Source of the DNA: an uncultured Ruminococcus sp.
Lineage (GTDB): Bacteria; Bacillota; Clostridia; Oscillospirales; Acutalibacteraceae
NCBI GenBank assembly: GCA_902767175.1
Contig: CACXGH010000187.1
Coordinates: forward strand, 1-9,278
Direction: 5' to 3'
DNA: 9,278 nucleotides
Under the pieces are notes generated by a model. That model was not told the DNA's origin. It made no database searches and was given only the letters and a program-made list of their open reading frames with translations. This document shows, piece after piece, positions 1-5,256 of this stretch; within the stretch, counting starts at the first letter, position 1; each line of letters begins with the position of its first letter. Position numbers and translations under genes: made by a program.

Positions 1-80
1 CAGGAGCTAAAGCTCCCCGACGTCTGTTGACGGCGTCGCTCGCTCCAATCAAGCGAGCTTGTTGGAGCTTTGCTCCTTGT
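1..80. repeat. Cluster of short GC-rich hairpins at the left edge
   Basis: Several inverted repeats sit back to back. GGAGC at 3-7 pairs with GCTCC at 12-16. CGACG at 18-22 pairs with CGTCG at 34-38. GCTCGCT at 38-44 pairs perfectly with AGCGAGC at 52-58 around a 7-base loop. GGAGC at 64-68 pairs with GCTCC at 72-76. The first and last share the GGAGC/GCTCC arms. The last hairpin is followed on the plus strand by TTGTTT, so it might end a plus-strand transcript from outside the window. No long T-tract follows on the minus strand, so it is not a textbook terminator for the amylase-family gene. The cluster is probably part of a dispersed intergenic palindromic element, but only this copy is visible. 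Confidence 0.5.
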
Positions 81-103
81 TTAAAGCTTAGTGTCAATAC
101 ACC

Positions 104-1768
104 TTAGTCTATTTTCTCGAATCTTGGTACTTCCTTGCCGTCAACATTTACATACTGATAGAAAATTGCAGAAGGTCTTGCCCATATAGCCTTATCACCG
201 TACAGAGCTTTGTATATTACAAGCTCTTCAGACGTCTCGCTGTCCTTTGCGAGACATATAAACTCGTATTCTCCGCCCTTGAAATGACGGTATTTTCCGG
301 GTGTGCCTACAGCCGGCAGCGGCTTCCTTTCGTCAGCAGCAGGGGTTTGTTCTTCTGCTTTTACCTGTGCTTCAGATGTTTCCTCAGGTACAGCGGCGCT
401 CTCTGTTTCATCGGGATACTCAGGGGCTGCACCGTTTGTAAGCACAAGAACTCTTGTGCCGTGTGCAGGAATGCTGATATTTACATAATTGCCGTTTATG
501 TCATACTGTGTTTTGCCGTCAAATACGTCATAAAGTCTGCATCCGCCGTCTGTATTGAATCCAAGCTCAAAATCATTTCCGCTCAGGTTGAGGGCTATAT
601 ATATTGTCTCGTCCTCAAACTGACGCCTGAATACAAGCTGTTCATTCTTTATTACGGTATTGTTAAAGCTTCCGTATTTGAGAGATTTATACTTTCTCCT
701 TACAGCACCGAGCCTGCATATATGACGATAGAGACTGTTGTCCTGTATATCGCTTACATTTACACAAGGGCGCAGAGGAGAGTCATATTCCGTACGGCTT
801 TTCTGTCCCTGAATCCCCCATTCACTGCCGTAGTAGACAGAGGGGACACCGGGCATGAAGTACATTACGGAGAAACAGTTCTTAAGGTTTTCACTCTCCT
901 TAACGGTGCTTGCAAGACGGTTGACATCATGATTGTCAACAAAGTTATAGGTATAGATGTTGTGATAGATACCGCCGTTTGCAAACTGACGGTTAAGGGA
1001 ATGAGCAATCTCAAAGTAGTTATGGTCATTATGAGATGAATAAATGCCTTTATAGCACTCGTAGTTAGTACAGGAGTCGAGCAGGTCAGGGTTTGCAAGA
1101 CGGGTATAGTCGCCGTGTATTATCTCGCCCATGAGCCAGAACTGATTGTCACGGCTCTTGCAGAAATGCTTAAGCTCACGAAGAAAATCCTGATCCATAC
1201 AGTAAGCTACATCAAGTCTGAGTCCGTCAATGCCGAATTTGTCCATCCACATTGCAACAGCATCGAAGATGTGCTTTTTGACATCAGGGTGGCGGAGATT
1301 GAGCTTTACAAGGTCATAGTTGCCTTCCCAGCCCTCATACCAGAATGGATCCCCCCAGGGGCTGCTTCCTCCGAAATTGAGGTTCTGAAACCATGAACAA
1401 TAGGGAGAGGACTGCAGATTTCTTCTTACGTCCTCAAATGCCCAGAAGCCCCTGCCTACATGGTTGAACACACCGTCAAGAACTACCTTTATTCCGTTGT
1501 CATGCAGAGCTTTGCATATTTTAGCAAAGCTTTCGTTATCGCCGAGACGATTGTCTATATTATAATAATCATTTGTGTCATATCCGTGAGTTGTGGACAT
1601 GAATACAGGTCCGAAATAGACAGCGTTGACATTCATTTCCTTAAGATGGGGGATAAAGTCGATTACTTTGTCGAGACGGTACTCAAGCTTGCCGTCATTA
1701 ATTCTCGGTGCACCTGCAAAGCCGAGCGGATAGATGTGGTAAAATACAGATTCATTGACCCAATACAT
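104..1768 (-). CDS. GH13 alpha-amylase-family glycosidase with C-terminal DUF1653 domain
   Basis: This 554-residue enzyme should hydrolyse alpha-glucosidic bonds in maltodextrins or related oligosaccharides. The TIM barrel starts at once (WVNESVFYHIYP, residues 3-14). All four GH13 regions are present: DGVFNH (98-103), GLRLD with nucleophile Asp186, GEI with acid/base Glu215, and FVDNHD (276-281). A beta-rich domain C runs from about 365 to 445. No signal peptide and no N-terminal starch-binding domain are seen, so it is probably cytoplasmic and acts on imported oligosaccharides. After domain C comes a Glu/Ala/Pro-rich linker (about 448-488) and then a DUF1653 domain (about 489-552, GKYRHFKGGEYE to DGKEVPRFE). 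DUF1653 is normally a small stand-alone protein, so the fusion is unusual. The start is supported by GAAAGGAAA (complement of 1775-1783) and by a promoter at 1824-1852. The exact specificity (neopullulanase, cyclomaltodextrinase, alpha-glucosidase) cannot be fixed from motifs. Confidence 0.93.
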   Translation of the reverse strand: MYWVNESVFYHIYPLGFAGAPRINDGKLEYRLDKVIDFIPHLKEMNVNAVYFGPVFMSTTHGYDTNDYYNIDNRLGDNESFAKICKALHDNGIKVVLDGVFNHVGRGFWAFEDVRRNLQSSPYCSWFQNLNFGGSSPWGDPFWYEGWEGNYDLVKLNLRHPDVKKHIFDAVAMWMDKFGIDGLRLDVAYCMDQDFLRELKHFCKSRDNQFWLMGEIIHGDYTRLANPDLLDSCTNYECYKGIYSSHNDHNYFEIAHSLNRQFANGGIYHNIYTYNFVDNHDVNRLASTVKESENLKNCFSVMYFMPGVPSVYYGSEWGIQGQKSRTEYDSPLRPCVNVSDIQDNSLYRHICRLGAVRRKYKSLKYGSFNNTVIKNEQLVFRRQFEDETIYIALNLSGNDFELGFNTDGGCRLYDVFDGKTQYDINGNYVNISIPAHGTRVLVLTNGAAPEYPDETESAAVPEETSEAQVKAEEQTPAADERKPLPAVGTPGKYRHFKGGEYEFICLAKDSETSEELVIYKALYGDKAIWARPSAIFYQYVNVDGKEVPRFEKID

Positions 1769-1799
1769 ATTTCTTTTCCTTTCAAAGATGCTTTTGTGA

Positions 1800-1816
1800 C
1801 CGCCTTCATAAGACGG
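1800..1816 (-). other. Small hairpin at the start of the amylase-family 5' leader
   Basis: On the minus strand CCGTCTT pairs with AAGGCGG around a 3-base loop, with one mismatch. It falls just after the expected transcription start of the GH13 gene. It has no T-tract on the minus strand. It could stabilise the mRNA 5' end or form part of an operator. Function is unknown. Confidence 0.3.
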
Positions 1817-1823
1817 CTTTTCA

Positions 1824-1852
1824 AGTATAGCATAGTTTTACATAAAGTGCAA
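1824..1852 (-). promoter_or_regulatory. Promoter of the GH13 gene
   Basis: On the minus strand TTGCAC (complement of 1847-1852) is separated by 17 bases from TATACT (complement of 1824-1829). Spacing is ideal for the housekeeping sigma factor. It leaves a leader of about 50 bases before the ATG at 1768. Confidence 0.7.
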
Positions 1853-1897
1853 TACTTTTTATGAAAATTTTGTAGAAAATGCTGTTTTATAAGCATT

Positions 1898-1920
1898 AAA
1901 AATGGGCGTATACACGCCCA
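1898..1920 (-). terminator. Intrinsic terminator of the 85-residue gene
   Basis: On the minus strand TGGGCGT pairs with ACGCCCA around a GTAT loop (1903-1920) and is followed by five T residues (complement of 1898-1902). It lies about 20 bases after the stop codon at 1941 and separates that gene from the GH13 promoter. Confidence 0.8.
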
Positions 1921-1940
1921 AAGCTGATATGTATTGGTTT

Positions 1941-2198
1941 TCAGTGCAGGAAATAAGGCTTTGAAAATTGTTTTGAGGGAAATTTAAAGAGATCATTAGC
2001 CTTTTGAACATCGGATTCATTTGCGATCATTGAACTGCTGATACCTTCCTCAATATATTCGGGTAAATTGCAGGCTATGTGGCTGTCTGCAACATTCACT
2101 GCACCGAATTTATCCCCGAGCAGAATATCCATTTCTTCCTGAAAGCCCTCGGCTTCAAGCTCTGACATAAGGCCTCTGATACTGTCATAATTCTTCAT
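1941..2198 (-). CDS. Small protein of unknown function (85 residues)
   Basis: I do not recognise this protein. It begins MKNYDSIRGLMSELEAEGF, an acidic, probably helical N-terminus. The middle is acidic with a single Cys (residue 43), and the C-terminus turns basic and aromatic (KFPSKQFSKPYFLH). There is no signal peptide or membrane segment, so it is probably cytoplasmic. It is very likely a real gene: AAGAGGTG (complement of 2204-2211) lies 5 bases before the ATG, a consensus promoter lies at 2229-2256, and a terminator lies just after the stop. It forms its own single-gene unit, divergent from aguA, with about 140 bases between the two start codons. Nothing visible links it to polyamine metabolism beyond this position. 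Confidence 0.72.
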   Translation of the reverse strand: MKNYDSIRGLMSELEAEGFQEEMDILLGDKFGAVNVADSHIACNLPEYIEEGISSSMIANESDVQKANDLFKFPSKQFSKPYFLH

Positions 2199-2228
2199 TA
2201 TATCACCTCTTTAAGCATCAACGCTTAT

Positions 2229-2256
2229 ATTATACTACATATTTCGGTTTTTTCAA
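2229..2256 (-). promoter_or_regulatory. Promoter of the 85-residue gene
   Basis: On the minus strand TTGAAA (complement of 2251-2256) is followed after 16 bases by a perfect TATAAT (complement of 2229-2234). The -35 region lies inside a 5-bp inverted repeat, CGGTT (2245-2249) and AACCG (2255-2259), which could bind a regulator. That last point is inference. Confidence 0.65.
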
Positions 2257-2276
2257 CCGTTAAATGCGAATTTATA

Positions 2277-2305
2277 TAGAAAATATCAGAGAGATATGAT
2301 ATAAT
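2277..2305 (+). promoter_or_regulatory. Promoter of the aguA-aguB operon
   Basis: A perfect TATAAT is at 2300-2305. A poor -35, TAGAAA at 2277-2282, lies 17 bases upstream. The weak -35 together with an inverted repeat ATATC (2283-2287) / GATAT (2293-2297) in the spacer might mean activator or repressor control, but this is not proven. The -10 is followed by AGAAGGAAGG (2327-2336) just before the aguA ATG. Confidence 0.55.
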
Positions 2306-2340
2306 GCCGTTAAAGGTAATTTGTCAGAAGGAAGGATATT

Positions 2341-3459
2341 ATGAAAATACTTCATTCCGTACCGTCGCAGGACGGCTTTTATATGCCTGCCGAATTTTCA
2401 CCGCATTTCGGCTGCATTATGATATTCCCTCACCGCCGTGACAGCTGGCAGAATGGAGCTTATGCTGCAAGAAAGGCATTTGCCGAGGTTATCAGGGTAA
2501 TATCAAAGAGTGAAAAGGTTATAGTCTGTGCAAGGTATGACGACTATGATGCGGCACGCTTTATGCTGCCTGATAATGTCCGTGTTGTCGAAATGGAATC
2601 GGACGATTCATGGGCAAGAGATGTAGCGCCTACATTTGTTACAAACGGAAAAAATATCCGAGGTATAGATTGGGGCTTCAATGCATGGGGAGGTCTTGCT
2701 GACGGATTATATTTTCCGTGGGATAAGGATAATAAAATGGCGAGAAAGCTCTGTGACCTTCTTGATGTCGATACCTATGACAAGAGAAGCTTTATTCTTG
2801 AGGGCGGCTCAATACACAGTGACGGTGAAGGAACTGTAATGACTACCGAAAGCTGTCTGCTCAGCGGAGGAAGAAACCCCGATATGTCAAAGGCTGAGAT
2901 AGAAGAAGAACTTAAGAAATATCTTGGGGCGGAAAAGGTATTATGGCTGCCCAAGGGCATATATAACGATGAAACAAATGAACATATTGACAATATATGC
3001 GCTTTCACTTCTCCGGCAGAGGTTGTTCTTTCGTGGACTGACGATAAGGACGATCCTCAGTATGAGATGTCAGAGAGCTGTCTTGATTATCTTGAAAACA
3101 CCACCGATGCAAAGGGCAGAAAAATAAAGGTGCATAAGCTGCCTTTGCCAAGTCCTGTTACGGTTACGGAGGAGGAATGCGCAGGTCTTGATGATATGAA
3201 CGGTCAGCCCACAAGAATACCCGGTGAGCGCCTTGCGGCATCTTATGCAAATTTCTATATCTCAAACGGTCATGTGTTAGTGCCGCAGTTCGGTGATAAA
3301 AACGACAGTACAGCGCTGAAAATACTTTCAGAGCTTTTTCCTGAAAGGGAGGTTGTCGGAATATATGCAAGAGATATCCTCATAGGAGGAGGAAATATTC
3401 ACTGTATTACACAGCAGATACCTATGGCGGAGGGCTTTGGTTATATAAACAAAGCGTAA
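2341..3459 (+). CDS. aguA: Agmatine deiminase (agmatine iminohydrolase)
   Basis: This cytoplasmic enzyme converts agmatine to N-carbamoylputrescine and ammonia, the first step of the hydrolytic agmatine route to putrescine. At 372 residues it has the usual family length and the guanidino-modifying pentein fold signatures. SDDSWARDVAP (87-97) carries Asp94 and ILEGGS (152-157) carries Glu154. NEHIDNICAF (213-222) carries His215 and Asp217. The C-terminal GGGNIHCITQQIP (349-361) carries the catalytic nucleophile Cys355. All expected catalytic positions are present, so it should be active. The start fits AGAAGGAAGG a few bases upstream and the family N-terminus (DGFYMPAEF). aguB follows 31 bases after the stop, which points to an operon. 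No putrescine carbamoyltransferase or antiporter gene is adjacent, which argues for the biosynthetic AguA/AguB route rather than the energy-yielding agmatine deiminase pathway. Confidence 0.96.
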   Translation: MKILHSVPSQDGFYMPAEFSPHFGCIMIFPHRRDSWQNGAYAARKAFAEVIRVISKSEKVIVCARYDDYDAARFMLPDNVRVVEMESDDSWARDVAPTFVTNGKNIRGIDWGFNAWGGLADGLYFPWDKDNKMARKLCDLLDVDTYDKRSFILEGGSIHSDGEGTVMTTESCLLSGGRNPDMSKAEIEEELKKYLGAEKVLWLPKGIYNDETNEHIDNICAFTSPAEVVLSWTDDKDDPQYEMSESCLDYLENTTDAKGRKIKVHKLPLPSPVTVTEEECAGLDDMNGQPTRIPGERLAASYANFYISNGHVLVPQFGDKNDSTALKILSELFPEREVVGIYARDILIGGGNIHCITQQIPMAEGFGYINKA

Positions 3460-3490
3460 GCTGCCGGGAACAAAACAAGGAGGAAACGAA

Positions 3491-4366
3491 ATGAGAAAGG
3501 TAAAGGCTGCCGCAGTTCAGATGGCAATGCACTGTCAGGCAGAGGACAATATTTTCAATGCAGAGTATCTTGTAAGAAAGGCAGCAGGTGAGGGCGCAAA
3601 TGTTATTCTTCTGCCGGAGCTGTTTGAAACAAAGTATTTCTGTCAGGAGAAAAACTACAATTACTATAAGCTTGCCCGTCCTTTGGAAGAAAATCTTGCG
3701 GTAAAGCGTTTTTCTGTTGTTGCAAAGGAGCTTGGGGTAGTTATTCCTGTGAGCTTTTTTGAAAGAGATGTAAACAATACCTATAATTCAGTAGCAATGA
3801 TAGACGCAGACGGTACTGTTTTAGGTGTTTATCGAAAAACTCATATACCGGACGACCAATTCTATCAGGAAAAGTTTTATTTCACACCCGGAGATACGGG
3901 CTTTAAGGTATGGGATACACGGTTCGGAAAGATAGGTGTGGGCATTTGCTGGGATCAGTGGTTTCCCGAGACTGCAAGGTGCATGGCACTGATGGGTGCG
4001 GATATGCTGCTTTATCCTACGGCGATCGGTTCTGAGCCTATACTTGACGTGGACAGTATGCCGCATTGGAGAAGATGTATGCAGGGGCACGCTGCCGCAA
4101 ATATTATTCCTGTTATTGCGGCAAACAGAATAGGTACTGAGAAGGTGATTCCTGAGCCTGATAATAACAATCAAAGCTCGAGCCTTTGTTTTTACGGGTC
4201 CTCGTTCATCACTGACGAAAGCGGTGCGATCATTGCTTCTGCCGACAGAACGAGTCAGACGGTGATAAGTGCAGAGCTTGACCTTGATGCAGCATATGAG
4301 CTGCGTATGAGTTGGGGGCTTTTCCGTGACAGGCGCCCCGGTATGTACGGTACAATAGTAAAATAA
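3491..4366 (+). CDS. aguB: N-carbamoylputrescine amidase
   Basis: This cytoplasmic nitrilase-superfamily enzyme hydrolyses N-carbamoylputrescine to putrescine, carbon dioxide and ammonia, using the product of AguA. The 291-residue length is typical. The Glu-Lys-Cys triad is clear: Glu43 in LPELFET (41-47), Lys116 in YRKTHIPDD (114-122) and Cys153 in GICWDQWFPE (151-160). The segment PTAIGSEP (176-183) and the C-terminal DRRPGMYG (280-287) also match the carbamoylputrescine amidase group. A strong AAGGAGGAAA site lies just before the ATG, 31 bases after aguA stops, so the two genes should be co-transcribed from the promoter at 2277. A strong terminator follows. No arginine decarboxylase gene is present here, so agmatine must come from elsewhere in the genome or from uptake. 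Confidence 0.96.
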   Translation: MRKVKAAAVQMAMHCQAEDNIFNAEYLVRKAAGEGANVILLPELFETKYFCQEKNYNYYKLARPLEENLAVKRFSVVAKELGVVIPVSFFERDVNNTYNSVAMIDADGTVLGVYRKTHIPDDQFYQEKFYFTPGDTGFKVWDTRFGKIGVGICWDQWFPETARCMALMGADMLLYPTAIGSEPILDVDSMPHWRRCMQGHAAANIIPVIAANRIGTEKVIPEPDNNNQSSSLCFYGSSFITDESGAIIASADRTSQTVISAELDLDAAYELRMSWGLFRDRRPGMYGTIVK

Positions 4367-4375
4367 GCACATTAA

Positions 4376-4421
4376 AGCAGGCGGCTCCGAATAAAGCGAG
4401 CCGCCTGCTATTTTGTGTTTT
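4376..4421 (+). terminator. Intrinsic terminator after aguB
   Basis: A 12-bp perfect stem (4376-4387 with 4398-4409, core GCAGGCGGCTC) encloses a 10-base loop and is followed by TTTTGTGTTTT. It lies about 10 bases after the aguB stop and 17 bases from the stop of the converging lipoprotein gene. On the minus strand the hairpin is followed only by a short T-rich stretch, so it may also work, more weakly, for that gene. Confidence 0.92.
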
Positions 4422-4438
4422 ATAAGGCTTTTGCGGTA

Positions 4439-5245
4439 TCAGAAGTTATATATATGATTGTTTGCATCAATTATAACTTCTTCATTCAGCAGATTTCCGT
4501 TTTCGTCAAAGGTACGATAGGTCACAGTACCGTTCACCCAGCCGCTGAAGGTTTCCGGCAGCTTTATTTCTTCTCTTCTTTCGGTTATAGTGTCCGCATC
4601 ACACCAAACCAGAATACAGTTGTTTCCGAGATAGCCACTCACATCCGGGTAAGCCTGTATCTGTGCGAGCCACTTTCTGAATTCATCATTAAATTCCGAC
4701 ACCGGAGTTCCGTCAAACCCCATGTACTTAGTTCCGTCAGGCATCGTTTTTTCCACGAGAAATTCATCAAACCCCTTTTCACTGTCAAGATGTGTCCTGA
4801 GAAATTCCTTGAGCTCGGATATCTGAAGCTTTCTCATGTTCGGTTTAGCCTGATTTAACAATAACGCATTCTGATACACATACTCTGGGGGACCGGAATA
4901 ATACCAGGAATAGGAATAAAGATCGTTATCGGAATCTTCCGTCTTGTGCTTGTTAACGTATTCAAGAACGTCATCAAGCACCTTCTTGTATGCCTTCTGA
5001 TATTCATTCCGCTGTTCATCGGTCATTTCCCCTTTTGGTCTTTCATCTTCAGGAACGATTGCATCCTTGCCCGACAATTTGGTATTGCTTGTAAGCTCTA
5101 CGTTGGAATTATCAGACGTCACACTGCTTTTGCTGTCACTATTCTCTGTATCGGTATTGCTTCCCGCGTTGTTTCCTGCGCAGGCGGTCAGGCAGAGAAT
5201 GCATGAAAGCGCGGTTATGACAGTTATCAGTTTTTTCTTGTTCAT
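4439..5245 (-). CDS. Putative lipoprotein of unknown function
   Basis: The protein has 268 residues. It begins with a positive, hydrophobic lipoprotein signal peptide (MNKKKLITVITALSCILCL) and a lipobox LTAC with Cys22 as the expected lipidation site. A Ser/Asn/Thr/Asp-rich low-complexity spacer follows (about 23-58), as in many surface lipoproteins of Firmicutes. The folded part, about 65-268, has a helical charged segment (about 73-102), an aromatic patch (YSYSWYYSGPPEYVY, about 110-124) and a C-terminal beta-rich segment (VTYRTFDENGNLLNEEVIIDANN). I recognise no named domain. Its SD, AGGAGG (complement of 5253-5258), overlaps the stop codon of the upstream secreted-protein gene, so the two are probably translated from one mRNA and may act together at the cell surface. 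If the stop codon in the upstream gene is real, polarity could lower its expression. Confidence 0.85.
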   Translation of the reverse strand: MNKKKLITVITALSCILCLTACAGNNAGSNTDTENSDSKSSVTSDNSNVELTSNTKLSGKDAIVPEDERPKGEMTDEQRNEYQKAYKKVLDDVLEYVNKHKTEDSDNDLYSYSWYYSGPPEYVYQNALLLNQAKPNMRKLQISELKEFLRTHLDSEKGFDEFLVEKTMPDGTKYMGFDGTPVSEFNDEFRKWLAQIQAYPDVSGYLGNNCILVWCDADTITERREEIKLPETFSGWVNGTVTYRTFDENGNLLNEEVIIDANNHIYNF

Positions 5246-5256
5246 AATGATACCTC

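Noticed and set aside
284..1039. Long plus-strand open frame opposite the GH13 gene
   Set aside because: It lies wholly antisense to an unmistakable enzyme gene, is rich in Cys, Val and Tyr as an antisense shadow, and has no ribosome site or homology I recognise.
1460..1864. Plus-strand open frame antisense to the start of the GH13 gene
   Set aside because: It overlaps the GH13 coding region, ribosome site and promoter on the other strand. It has no start signals of its own.
2341..4366. Energy-yielding agmatine deiminase (AgDI) operon
   Set aside because: That system needs putrescine carbamoyltransferase, an agmatine/putrescine antiporter and carbamate kinase. Here the second gene is an amidase with an intact Glu-Lys-Cys triad, so the hydrolytic route fits better.
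3821..4372. 183-codon minus-strand frame opposite aguB
   Set aside because: aguB has a full catalytic triad and clear start. The antisense product is a His/Arg/Thr-rich string typical of a shadow frame.
4415..4858. Plus-strand frame opposite the lipoprotein gene
   Set aside because: The lipoprotein has a signal peptide, lipobox and ribosome site. The antisense frame has none and starts at the terminator.
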